Assembly (NCBI GenBank): GCA_900543675.1
Contig: UQRY01000011.1
Span: forward strand, 1 to 45,062
DNA from: an uncultured Mycoplasmatota bacterium
GTDB lineage: Bacteria; Bacillota_I; Bacilli_A; RF39; UBA660
Reading direction: 5' to 3'
Length of the DNA stretch: 45,062 nucleotides
Shown: piece by piece, positions 7,675 to 16,141 of the stretch
How positions within the stretch are numbered: position 1 is the stretch's first letter
Layout: each line of letters opens with the position of its first letter
Notes under the pieces: generated by a model
The model's input: the letters and a program-made list of their open reading frames with translations, nothing else
Database searches by the model: none
Told to the model about the DNA's origin: nothing
Position numbers and translations under genes: made by a program

Positions 7675-8120
7675 TCAAAGCCTGTTTCTAGTGTTATTTC
7701 TTGATTAGAAGTAGTCGTTATTTCTAGTTGAAGGCGATAAGAAGACAAATAACTATCCTCAATCGTAGCCTTACTAAAGAGTATTTCACGTATCTTTAAG
7801 TATTCATTTAGCTGAAAAATTGGTTCATACATATCCTCTTCTTCTCCTTCATACTCTACCTCAGTTTCGTCACTAGTCATTGTAGTAAGTACTTCATCGT
7901 TATCAAGTAAAGTAATAACTACTTTGGTGACTAATAGTTCATCCTTATACTGAATATCCGTTATCTACAGTTGATCTTCATTACAATCATCCACCAATAG
8001 TTCAGCTTTTAACGTCAAAGTATCGTCGGTAGCTTGGTAAGTAAAGCTTTTTTGATCACAAAACAAAGTACAACCACTCACTAAAATCAATAAAACGCCA
8101 AGACAAAGAATCCTTTTCAT
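7659..8120 (-). pseudogene. Lipoprotein gene interrupted by one in-frame TAG
   Basis: From the ATG at 8120 the frame reads a lipoprotein signal (MKRILCLGVLLILVSGC, lipobox LVSGC with Cys17), then about 35 residues to CNEDQL and a TAG at about 7968-7966. The same frame then stays open for about 100 more codons (ITDIQYKDELLVTKVVITLL... through MTSDETEVEYEG) to a TAA at 7659. No frame change is needed: a single nonsense codon separates two halves that read as one beta-rich extracellular domain of about 153 residues. Function unknown. It may be a recent pseudogene, a strain polymorphism, a sequence error or a readthrough site. TAG is used as a normal stop elsewhere here (for example at 10802), so general reassignment is unlikely. 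Confidence 0.75.
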
Positions 8121-8234
8121 CCCACTCACTCACCACTTAAAAAATAACATATAAGAGAAAAATAGGCAAGCCCCCTTCTAAAAAAAGAAACAAGCTATAT
8201 TTTTACTTTTCTAAAAATTATATTAAAAAAGAAA

Positions 8235-10787
8235 TTACTTTTTCTCTTTCAATTCCTTTTTCCATTCATATAAGAGATTTAACGCTTCCATCGGCGTGAT
8301 TTCTAAAGGATTAATACTTTCTAGCTTCTCAGTTAAAAAGTCTTCTTTTTCTTCCCCTTTTTCATCAAAGTCTAAAAATAAACTAGTTTGAGTAAAGGTT
8401 TGTTTTTTATTTCCTTTATTTTCATAGACATCTAGAATTTCTTCCGCTCTTTCGATTAAACTATTTGGTAGTTTAGCTAGTGCCGCAACATGAATACCGT
8501 AGCTTTTATCCACTGCCCCACTTTTTATCTTATGAAGGAAAGTAATAGAACCCTTTTCTTCGATCGCACTGACATGAACATTTTTTAAATTCGGTAAATC
8601 TGCAGCTAATGCGGTTAATTCGTGATAATGAGTAGAAAATAAAGTTTTAGCTTTGATTTTATCATGAATGTATTCTAATATAGCTTGAGCTAAACTCATT
8701 CCATCATAAGTAGCTGTACCACGACCTAACTCGTCAAATAAAATTAAACTGTGTTCCGTTGCTTCTTGAATCGCCATATTGGCTTCCTTCATCTCGACCA
8801 TAAAAGTCGATTCACCACTAACCAAATCATCAGACGCTCCAATTCTAGTAAAGATCTTATCAAAAATAGGGATCACACAACTCTTGCAAGGAACAAAAGA
8901 ACCGACTTGCGCCATAATAATGATAATCGCAAGTTGACGCATATATGTACTTTTTCCAGCCATATTAGGACCAGTTATGAGTAAGATATTGGTGTCTTTC
9001 CCCATCATGATATCATTAGCTACATATTCACTTTTACTTACCTTTTCGACAACTGGATGTCTTCCCTCTTTAATTTGAATTACTCTATCTTCCGTAATTT
9101 CTGGCCTCACATAATTGTTTTCTTCCGCCACTGTTGAGAAAGCTACCAACATATCTACTTCCGCCAAAATCTTAGAAATCAACTGAATTTTTCCAATATA
9201 TTTTCTAGTAATATCTCGTATTTCGATAAACAATTGATACTCAAGATTGATAATCTTTTCTTCCGCACCTAGAATAATATCTTCTTTTTCTTTTAATAAT
9301 GGCGTAATAAAACGTTCACAATTCGCTAAGGTCTGTTTCCTTTCGTAACCAAATTCTTCCTTAATTAATGGGATACTTCCCTTACTAACTTCGATAAAAT
9401 AACCAAATACTTTATTAAAGCCAATCTTTAAATTCTTAATTCCTGTCCGGTTCTTTTCTTCATTTTCAATCTGAAGAATAAAGTCTTTACTATTTTTACG
9501 AATACTCTTTAATTCATCTAACTCTTGATTATAACCTTCATTGATTAATCCACCCTCTTTTAAAGTAGGAGGAGCATCTAAAGAAATCGCTTTCTTTAAT
9601 AATTGATACAATTCATCCAAAGTTTCAATATTTTTATCGTAGTTTAACTCCGTTAAAATTCGTCTAATATTAGGAAGTGCTTCCAAGGAATTCATCAATT
9701 GAATTAAATCCCTGGCATTTAAGTTCCCATAGCTAATCCTAGAGGCCAACCGCTCTAAATCGTAAATTTTATCTAATTCCTGCACAAGTTCTTCTTTTAA
9801 AATAAACTCAGTTAATAATTTTTCGATAATTTGATAACGTCTTAAAATCTCTTTCTTATCGGTTAAAGGGCTCTCAATATTCATCTTGAGCATTCTACTT
9901 CCCATCGCTGTTTTAGTTTTATCTAGTAACCAAAGAAGAGAATACTGTCTGTCGTGATTACGAATTGTTTCTACTAACTCTAGATTTTTCTTGGTATGAA
10001 TATCAAAAAGTAAGTGCTGATTCTGATCGATAATTTCTACTTTTTGGATATGAGATAAATTTCCTTTTTTTGTTTCTATTAGATAACTAAGTAAATGATT
10101 CATTCCTGTAATTATTCGAATATCTTTAATATCTTGATAAATATACTGATACTCATCACCAGAATAAACCTCATCAGTAATCGTAATCAACATATGATAG
10201 TCTTCTCGTAAATGACTAATGATTGATCGATCAATTTTCGTATTGACAATAGCCTCTTTGATATTTAGATTCATGACTTCTTTTAATAATTTGTCTAAAT
10301 CATGATCTAGAATAAAAGCATAAGAGTATCCTGTCGAAATATCGATATAACAGACACTAAAACAATATTCAAAGTCATAGATACTACCAATATAGTTATA
10401 ATCCTTAGCGTTTAAAGAATTATCTAGTACTGTTCCTTTCGTAACTACCTGGATAACTTCTCTTTCCACCATACCTTTTGCTTCTTTAGGATCTTGAACT
10501 TGTTCACAAATAGCCACTTTATACCCTTTTTCAATTAACTTATCCAAATATCCTTGATAAGCATGATAAGGAATCCCACACATAGGAACTCGTTCTTCTA
10601 AACCACAGTTTTTTCCTGTTAATGTTAATTCTAACTCTTTACTACAAGTTAATGCATCTTCAAAAAACATCTCATAAAAATCACCAAGACGAAAAAAGAT
10701 AATTGTATCTTCATATTTATCTTTAATCTCTAAATATTGTTTCATCATTGGTGAAATTTTTTCTCTATCTACTTCACTTCGTTTCAT
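8235..10787 (-). CDS. mutS: DNA mismatch repair protein MutS
   Basis: MutS recognises base mismatches and recruits MutL. The 850-residue protein has the mismatch-binding motif in FFRLGDFYEMFFEDA (about 31-45), connector, lever and clamp domains, and a C-terminal ABC ATPase with Walker A GPNMAGKSTYMRQ, the signature around SGESTFMVEM, Walker B LFDELGRGTATYDG and STHYHEL. The C-terminal tail ends in a lysine-rich helix, as in Bacilli MutS1. The ATG is preceded by GAAGGTG. It lies 14 bases after the unknown 300-residue gene, so both are probably one transcript. mutL is not adjacent; it is at 37.9 kb. Confidence 0.98.
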   Translation of the reverse strand: MKRSEVDREKISPMMKQYLEIKDKYEDTIIFFRLGDFYEMFFEDALTCSKELELTLTGKNCGLEERVPMCGIPYHAYQGYLDKLIEKGYKVAICEQVQDPKEAKGMVEREVIQVVTKGTVLDNSLNAKDYNYIGSIYDFEYCFSVCYIDISTGYSYAFILDHDLDKLLKEVMNLNIKEAIVNTKIDRSIISHLREDYHMLITITDEVYSGDEYQYIYQDIKDIRIITGMNHLLSYLIETKKGNLSHIQKVEIIDQNQHLLFDIHTKKNLELVETIRNHDRQYSLLWLLDKTKTAMGSRMLKMNIESPLTDKKEILRRYQIIEKLLTEFILKEELVQELDKIYDLERLASRISYGNLNARDLIQLMNSLEALPNIRRILTELNYDKNIETLDELYQLLKKAISLDAPPTLKEGGLINEGYNQELDELKSIRKNSKDFILQIENEEKNRTGIKNLKIGFNKVFGYFIEVSKGSIPLIKEEFGYERKQTLANCERFITPLLKEKEDIILGAEEKIINLEYQLFIEIRDITRKYIGKIQLISKILAEVDMLVAFSTVAEENNYVRPEITEDRVIQIKEGRHPVVEKVSKSEYVANDIMMGKDTNILLITGPNMAGKSTYMRQLAIIIIMAQVGSFVPCKSCVIPIFDKIFTRIGASDDLVSGESTFMVEMKEANMAIQEATEHSLILFDELGRGTATYDGMSLAQAILEYIHDKIKAKTLFSTHYHELTALAADLPNLKNVHVSAIEEKGSITFLHKIKSGAVDKSYGIHVAALAKLPNSLIERAEEILDVYENKGNKKQTFTQTSLFLDFDEKGEEKEDFLTEKLESINPLEITPMEALNLLYEWKKELKEKK

Positions 10788-10801
10788 TATACACCTTCAT
10801 T

Positions 10802-11704
10802 CTATTTGTCCGTCTTAGGACGAAAATCAACAATTTTTGCTTTCTGCTTTTTATTTGTTTGATCACCATCAACATGTTCTAGTGCTTCATAAAAAGGATG
10901 CTCATATAATTGATGAACCTCTTCATACAAACGTTGTTGCCTAGCCATATATTCCTGTTCATAATACATGGTTAACTGCTGTTTAAATTGTTGATAATGC
11001 CTGCTTAGAGAATGATATCCTAATTTTTTAGGTGAATATAGCTTCTTATCACTATCTAATTGAGAAACATCTAAAAGATAAGAAGAAAAGCGTGCTTGTT
11101 CGTCTAAAAAACCAATCAACGTAGTCAATTTCACCCAATCTTCTTCCCCATCAGGCTTAATACATAATTCTTGGCAAAAATAAGCATAATGCTTAGACTC
11201 ATCATCCTCGAAATCTAAAATATCAAAGTAATCCGTAACAATCTTTTTTTCCTTTACTCGATATAGGGCATATTTTTCTTTTTGTTCTTTAGGAAACTGA
11301 ATTGTAATTAGCCAATAATCATCATGATGAAAATCACAAGAAAAAGAAATAAATGGCGAACCTTCCTTAGGAACAGTCATAGTGGCTAAATTGTAATTTT
11401 CAGTTTGTTCCTGATATTGAAAATGAAAATATTGATCGTTATCTCCCGGAGGATTACCAAAAGCAACACAAAAGTCACGCCCATCTTTTGTCGCAAAAAA
11501 AGTAGTAAGTTGCCATTTCTTTAAAGGAACTTGGATCGTTCCTGTTTTATCTACTATCCCACTAAAACAGATACCATCCTCTAGCATACAAGTAGCCATA
11601 TAAACACCTGGCATCAATGCACTTTTTTCACTATAATAAAAATTTAACAAGCCAAAAGGGCTAACTTCTTTTTGAATAACATAAATATGTTGATCATCTT
11701 CCAT
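10802..11704 (-). CDS. Unknown protein co-transcribed with mutS
   Basis: A 300-residue protein that I do not recognise. It has no signal peptide or membrane segment. The first 200 residues read as alternating beta strands with many aromatic residues; residues about 225-275 are helical and rich in Gln, Tyr and Arg (HYQQFKQQLTMYYEQEYMARQQRLYEEV), and the tail is basic. It ends in TAG, confirming TAG as a stop in this genome. It is the first gene of a two-gene unit with mutS and has a clear promoter. The position suggests but does not prove a link to repair. Confidence 0.7.
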   Translation of the reverse strand: MEDDQHIYVIQKEVSPFGLLNFYYSEKSALMPGVYMATCMLEDGICFSGIVDKTGTIQVPLKKWQLTTFFATKDGRDFCVAFGNPPGDNDQYFHFQYQEQTENYNLATMTVPKEGSPFISFSCDFHHDDYWLITIQFPKEQKEKYALYRVKEKKIVTDYFDILDFEDDESKHYAYFCQELCIKPDGEEDWVKLTTLIGFLDEQARFSSYLLDVSQLDSDKKLYSPKKLGYHSLSRHYQQFKQQLTMYYEQEYMARQQRLYEEVHQLYEHPFYEALEHVDGDQTNKKQKAKIVDFRPKTDK

Positions 11705-11747
11705 CCTAATCCCTACCTTATTTTACCTAACTAGGCTAGCGCCTTTT

Positions 11748-11756
11748 ATTATACCA
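11748..11756 (-). promoter_or_regulatory. Extended -10 promoter of the mutS unit
   Basis: TGGTATAAT on the minus strand, an extended -10 with a perfect -10 hexamer, about 44 bases before the ATG at 11704. No good -35 is seen. Confidence 0.6.
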
Positions 11757-11806
11757 TATTTCCTGATAAGAAAAGCACAAAAAATAACGGAAAAGAAAAA
11801 ACATCA

Positions 11807-11834
11807 AGAAAAAAAGAAACTACTAATCGTAGTT
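11807..11834 (-). terminator. Terminator overlapping the ylbL stop codon
   Basis: On the minus strand AACTAC-GATTA-GTAGTT is followed by TCTTTTTTT. The first bases of the left arm overlap the ylbL TAA. Confidence 0.7.
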
Positions 11835-12840
11835 ATCTTAGACTTTTTAAAGCTTCTTCAAAGGTATCGACACCGATAATCTCGATATCATAATTTTTTT
11901 CTTGTTGTAACTGGATAGCTTCCTCGTAATTTTCTCCATTTGGAACTATAAAAATATCTGCTCCATCGGCAACCGCTCCAGCTAACTTATATTTCACGCC
12001 GCCAATTGGGCCAGCATTACCTTCACTATCAATCGTACCAGTTCCAGCAATTTTTAATCCCTTAGTAATATCTTCTGGTACAAGTTGATCATAAATCGCA
12101 AGAGTTAACATCAATCCACCAGATGGTCCTGCTTCGTTTTTCGAAAAATGAAGTTCTATCTCAGGATCAGTTTCATAAACATAACTAGTCTGTAGGGCAA
12201 CCCCCAATAACTGACTATCCCCTTGTTGAATGATTTCTCCGGTACAAGTCACGGTCTTTCCATCGCGAATAACTTCAAAAGTAAGAATATCTCCCACGTT
12301 TTTTTCCTGAACAATCGCTTGTAGATCGCTTAAGTTCGTAATAGACTTTCCATCTACTTTTTGAATATCATCACCGATTTTTAGATCCGTTTTACTGTAA
12401 GTATCTAAATAAATAACATAGTTGTTTACATCCGTTACCTTAAATTCTTTCCCAGCTTTTTGATAAGCAAGATAAATAGCGTTCATATTCGCATCGTTCA
12501 AATAAATTCGATCGCGAATCATCAAGTCCTCTTCAGTCTCCTCTTCATTTAAAGATAAATCTTCCATCGGTACTATATCCCAACTTGGTAGAATTTTGGC
12601 GAGAAGATAACTAGGAAGTGTTGCCCGTAATTCAGATACATAGCAAAGATTGTAGCTACCACGACTAGCATACCCATCCTCAATTTCAACTCGATCAGTA
12701 ACATCAATTGTTCCGCCACCATTATAAATATAAAAAGGAAGAGGATAAAAACAAACCGCTACTAAAACGAAATATAGACTAATATATAAATAGTTTTCTT
12801 TGATTATTTCTTTTATTTTCTCATATAGTTTATTGAGCAT
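11833..12840 (-). CDS. ylbL: YlbL-type PDZ / Lon-like membrane serine protease
   Basis: A membrane-anchored protease of the S16 (Lon) family with a PDZ domain. The start is taken as the ATG at 12840 (MLNKLYEKIKE, preceded by AAGGACTGATGTC), giving 335 residues; an open extension to 12939 would overlap the divergent gene and its leader. A transmembrane helix lies at about 18-37. The PDZ covers about 145-205 (LKIGDDIQKVDGKSI). The Lon domain has the catalytic serine in EAGPSGGLMLTL and the lysine in GGVKYKLAGA. In B. subtilis the YlbL role includes degradation of the cell-division inhibitor YneA. It is next to ylbJ there too, but here the two are divergent. Confidence 0.88.
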   Translation of the reverse strand: MLNKLYEKIKEIIKENYLYISLYFVLVAVCFYPLPFYIYNGGGTIDVTDRVEIEDGYASRGSYNLCYVSELRATLPSYLLAKILPSWDIVPMEDLSLNEEETEEDLMIRDRIYLNDANMNAIYLAYQKAGKEFKVTDVNNYVIYLDTYSKTDLKIGDDIQKVDGKSITNLSDLQAIVQEKNVGDILTFEVIRDGKTVTCTGEIIQQGDSQLLGVALQTSYVYETDPEIELHFSKNEAGPSGGLMLTLAIYDQLVPEDITKGLKIAGTGTIDSEGNAGPIGGVKYKLAGAVADGADIFIVPNGENYEEAIQLQQEKNYDIEIIGVDTFEEALKSLR

Positions 12841-12861
12841 GACATCAGTCCTTACTAATAA

Positions 12862-12870
12862 AGTATAACA
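12862..12870 (-). promoter_or_regulatory. Extended -10 element of ylbL
   Basis: TGTTATACT on the minus strand, about 22 bases upstream of the ylbL ATG. The same bases give TATAAC on the plus strand, which may serve ylbJ, so the divergent promoters overlap. Confidence 0.45.
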
Positions 12871-12886
12871 TGAAAGAAGCGTTTTT

Positions 12887-13828
12887 ATGAGCAAAAAGAT
12901 TAGCCAAGACCTATTTATCTGTCTACTTTTGACAATCACTATATCTCTAGTTATCTTTTCTAACGAAGTAATTCAAGCAGCATCCTTTTCTCTTTCAATT
13001 TGGATAGAGAATCTTTTCCCTACTCTTTTTCCTTTTTTTGTGGTATCTAATTTATTATTACGTTATGGCTTTGTTGAAACACTAGCTTCTTCTGTTGGTA
13101 AAATAATGCCTTCTTTTTTTCATCAACCCAAAGAAAGTAGTTTTGTCCTATGTCTTAGCTTAATTTCTGGTTTCCCAAGTGGAGCGAAATATACTAAAGA
13201 ATTAGTCGAAACTAAACAGCTTACACCAGAAGAGGGTTCCAGACTTTTAACATTTACCCATTATTCTAATCCCCTATTTGTCTTAGGGCTAATCGGGAAT
13301 TTATTACTAGGAAACAAAAAACTAGGGCTTATCATTTTAATTTCTCATGTTTTAACAGGATTATTAACAGGAATCCTCTTTACTAGAAAAACATCTGTAA
13401 CATCCAAAAGAACGCCTAAAATCGCCCACTCTACTACTAAACAGCCTCTAGGAACTGTCCTTTCAAATAGTATTCAGGATGCCTTATCTACCTTATTTTT
13501 ACTTCTTGGCATCGTCACTATTTTCTTAGTCTTATCTACAATCATTGAACAATTTTTTCCTCTTAATCCTTACCTAAAAGCCGTTATTTTTGGAATTCTA
13601 GAAATGACTCAAGGCGTAAAAGCCATAAGTACTCTTCCCATTATGGAATTAGCCAAAACGATTTGGATGACTATTTTTATCTCTTTTGGTGGGTTAAGTG
13701 TTCATATGCAAGTCTTAAGTATCATTAGTGGAACCAAAATAAAATACAAGTATTTCTTCGAAAGTCGCCTTTTCCATGCTCTACTTTCCGCAATACTTGT
13801 ATCTTGTTTATATATTTTGTTAATTTAA
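12887..13828 (+). CDS. ylbJ: Sporulation integral membrane protein YlbJ
   Basis: YlbJ is a mother-cell-expressed polytopic membrane protein needed for a normal spore cortex in B. subtilis. This 313-residue protein has about seven hydrophobic segments. It carries the family blocks LFPTLFPFFVVSNLLLRYG (about 44-62), LISGFPSGAKYTKEL (about 93-107) and a repeat-like second half with nucleoside-recognition (GATE) character. It is shorter than the B. subtilis protein (about 400 residues), chiefly at the C terminus. The ATG is preceded by GAAAGAAG. Its stop overlaps the stop of the convergent pilin gene by 3 bases, with no terminator between. Confidence 0.87.
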   Translation: MSKKISQDLFICLLLTITISLVIFSNEVIQAASFSLSIWIENLFPTLFPFFVVSNLLLRYGFVETLASSVGKIMPSFFHQPKESSFVLCLSLISGFPSGAKYTKELVETKQLTPEEGSRLLTFTHYSNPLFVLGLIGNLLLGNKKLGLIILISHVLTGLLTGILFTRKTSVTSKRTPKIAHSTTKQPLGTVLSNSIQDALSTLFLLLGIVTIFLVLSTIIEQFFPLNPYLKAVIFGILEMTQGVKAISTLPIMELAKTIWMTIFISFGGLSVHMQVLSIISGTKIKYKYFFESRLFHALLSAILVSCLYILLI

Positions 13829-15399
13829 ATTCCTAAATACGTTACTCTAGCATAACCATTACCATCATTACCAATTTCTACATTAGTAATACCATTATTA
13901 GGCATAATTACTTTTTCGTCTGTTTTTTCTGTTGTCCATTTATTTCCGTCACCATCAATCATCAAGGTATTATTAAATACAAAATTTGTATATTCTGAAC
14001 CAGTCTGATGAGTAATTGAAGTAGAGGTAGAACCTTGAGAAATTGCTCGACAACCATTATGACCAGAAATGTAAGATGAGCCACCACCGGCTCCACCATG
14101 GCCAGCATTTCCACCAGTATACCAGCCACCACCAGCGCCACTTTGGGCAACCGTTGTATCAGAAATACCAAAACCATTCGTGATAGTAGGTGGATATTTT
14201 AATTCACCACTAGCATAATAAGTGCGATGCTCACCAGCATGAGTCTGCGCCCCACCGCTACCAACAGTATACTCGTTATAACTCGTATATCCAGTAGAAG
14301 CCTGATGTTGTTCACTGATACCTGCACAATTAACATCATCACCATTTAAACAACCGCCAGCTCCACCATCACCAGAACCATAAAGAATTAATTCAGTTGC
14401 GGAAGTTCTATTACGATAATTAGCTCCACCGCCACCACCAGCTACCATGATTCGTGATTTCAAACTATCAAAGTTATTCCAAGCACCAGAAACTAACCGC
14501 ACGTCAGTTGAGCCACCACCGGACGCACCAAAATATTCTTCTCCTGCGACTAAATTACCGCCACCATTCCAGCCTCCTACTGCGGATTGACTTCCTTCTC
14601 CACCAACATAGAAATAAAGAACTTGGCCAGCTTGTAAATGAATATATCCACTTGTATAACCACCTAAACCACCTTTATATGGGCCAACATCCCCGCCAGA
14701 TGCTCCCCATAACTCAACTCGATAAGTTCCTGTTACTGGAATCGTATAAGTTTGAACATCACCAGTATAAGCAAAATCCTTAGTATAAGAATTTGTTGTC
14801 AACACATCGTTATTCGTCGCTACAATATGAATACCAAAATCATCATCGAAATCAATATGTTCAATATAAATATCAATCGAATAAATCTTAATCTCTGTAC
14901 CATCAGCCAAAATCGTACTATCTACCGATAAGAAGTCTGAATCGCTAACAAAGATCGACTGAAACTCACCAGGTTGTCTACCAGCTGGAATTGTATTCGG
15001 TAAAGTATCCTCGATGGGATATTTAGTATCCCCATAGCGAATATACTTATTTAAAACCGAATTACGATCAGTAATATCGATCTTAGAAACTGCTAATATC
15101 TTTTCTACTCCAGTCTTAAATACAATATTACTACAAGCACTAAATTGTCCACTATATTCACTTGAAGTACATTCTCCACCGTGATTAATATCCGCGATAC
15201 CTAATCGCATAATATCATCTTGAATTTCTTTCGTAATGGTATTTTTATAAGCCGACAAATCCAAATAAGTTAAATTTGTTTGCATTTTATTTCGATAATT
15301 CATAATTAATGCCAAAATACTAGCAACGATCGTCATAATCAAAGCAAAAGTTAATACTACTTCGATAACAGACATTCCCTTTTCATTCAATTTTTTCAT
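13825..15399 (-). CDS. Pilin-like protein fused to a glycine-rich ALK/LTK-type domain
   Basis: The start chosen is the ATG at 15399 (GGAGG in front), giving 524 residues. The first 30 form a type IV prepilin N terminus: MKKLNEKG, a likely prepilin-peptidase cut before MSVIE with Glu at position +5, then a hydrophobic helix. Residues about 50-230 are an unknown pilin-type head. Residues about 230-500 are a glycine-rich domain with the motifs LWGASGG, YFYVGGEG, GASGGGSTDVRL, RIMVAGGGGG and GAGGGSSYISGHNGC. These are the hallmarks of the Gly_rich/ALK-LTK GRD fold found in some bacterial surface proteins. It is coupled to the 206-residue pilin gene, whose stop is one base upstream. I infer a large minor pilin, perhaps at the pilus tip. 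Confidence 0.85.
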   Translation of the reverse strand: MKKLNEKGMSVIEVVLTFALIMTIVASILALIMNYRNKMQTNLTYLDLSAYKNTITKEIQDDIMRLGIADINHGGECTSSEYSGQFSACSNIVFKTGVEKILAVSKIDITDRNSVLNKYIRYGDTKYPIEDTLPNTIPAGRQPGEFQSIFVSDSDFLSVDSTILADGTEIKIYSIDIYIEHIDFDDDFGIHIVATNNDVLTTNSYTKDFAYTGDVQTYTIPVTGTYRVELWGASGGDVGPYKGGLGGYTSGYIHLQAGQVLYFYVGGEGSQSAVGGWNGGGNLVAGEEYFGASGGGSTDVRLVSGAWNNFDSLKSRIMVAGGGGGANYRNRTSATELILYGSGDGGAGGCLNGDDVNCAGISEQHQASTGYTSYNEYTVGSGGAQTHAGEHRTYYASGELKYPPTITNGFGISDTTVAQSGAGGGWYTGGNAGHGGAGGGSSYISGHNGCRAISQGSTSTSITHQTGSEYTNFVFNNTLMIDGDGNKWTTEKTDEKVIMPNNGITNVEIGNDGNGYARVTYLGI

Positions 15400-15400
15400 A

Positions 15401-16021
15401 CTAACCTCCGTATTTACTTTTATAGATACCGATATTGGCGTATCTTGTTTCTGTTGTACCATCTATCAATGGAACGGTTCTAGAAATAAATAAACGATAA
15501 ACTCCTGTTGCCTTGTTAGTACTATCCCCTGGATTATAGAAAACTTCATTATCCGCTACCGTTTTCAAATAATCACGAAAATTACTCAATTTACCCGAAT
15601 CAAAATACTCATTTTCATTAACGAAGGTACGAAAACTGGTATTTGTTCCATGCAACGTATTAGAAAGATTATATTTAGTAAGTAATACTACATCATTTTC
15701 TTCAATATGAAGACTATTCTTTAATTTAGTACAATAACTCGCATCCTGATAATAAGTAGTATCATTACAATTACTTATATCTATATAAGTTGCATCCTGT
15801 AATTTTTCATCGACGATCGAAAAATCAACATAGTTAGTAATCATCCTTTTCATCATATCAGCTGCATAGACACTATCGATGTCATCAAAGTTCTGCATTT
15901 TTTCATATTGTCCCATCATTGGTACACTGTTTCTGTATACAAAGACAAAAATTGACATGACAAATACTGTAACAATCAGTGTTTCCAAGAGGACAAACCC
16001 CTTTTGTTTTATTCTTTTCAT
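15401..16021 (-). CDS. Type IV pilin-like minor pseudopilin
   Basis: A 206-residue prepilin: basic leader MKRIKQKG, predicted cleavage before FVLLE (Glu at +5), then a hydrophobic helix to about residue 30. The mature part has three cysteines (ISNCND, DASYCTK) and no familiar pilin class. It is first in a two-gene unit with the glycine-rich pilin and divergent from the assembly ATPase, so it is probably a subunit of the same pseudopilus. RBS AAAGGAAAG precedes the ATG. It is too long to be a ComGC-type major pilin; a minor subunit (GspJ/K-like or ComGF-like) is more likely. Confidence 0.82.
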   Translation of the reverse strand: MKRIKQKGFVLLETLIVTVFVMSIFVFVYRNSVPMMGQYEKMQNFDDIDSVYAADMMKRMITNYVDFSIVDEKLQDATYIDISNCNDTTYYQDASYCTKLKNSLHIEENDVVLLTKYNLSNTLHGTNTSFRTFVNENEYFDSGKLSNFRDYLKTVADNEVFYNPGDSTNKATGVYRLFISRTVPLIDGTTETRYANIGIYKSKYGG

Positions 16022-16038
16022 AAATTCACTTTCCTTTA

Positions 16039-16067
16039 TTGATTATCTCTAAAATTTATTATATAAT
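16039..16067 (+). promoter_or_regulatory. Promoter of the pilus ATPase gene
   Basis: -35 TTGATT (16039-16044), 17-base spacer, -10 TATAAT (16062-16067). A leader of about 70 bases follows. The reverse strand also carries a TATAAT at 16063-16058 that may serve the divergent pilin genes. Confidence 0.65.
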
Positions 16068-16141
16068 AATTTAATGTAAAATACCATAGGGAAAATAAAA
16101 ATATGAAAAGATAAAAAGGATAAGGCTTAAGGTGATAAAAG

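Noticed and set aside
7966..7968. TAG as a reassigned sense codon in this genome
   Set aside because: TAG ends at least the genes stopping at 10802 and 15401, so a genome-wide change is not supported; a local cause is more likely.
12841..12939. Longer YlbL start
   Set aside because: It would overlap the divergent ylbJ start and promoter, and the ATG at 12840 has AAGGA at a good distance.
14454..14783. Plus-strand 109-codon frame inside the glycine-rich pilin gene
   Set aside because: It is the antisense of the glycine-rich repeat (Gly codons read backwards as Thr, Pro, His), which keeps stop codons away artificially.
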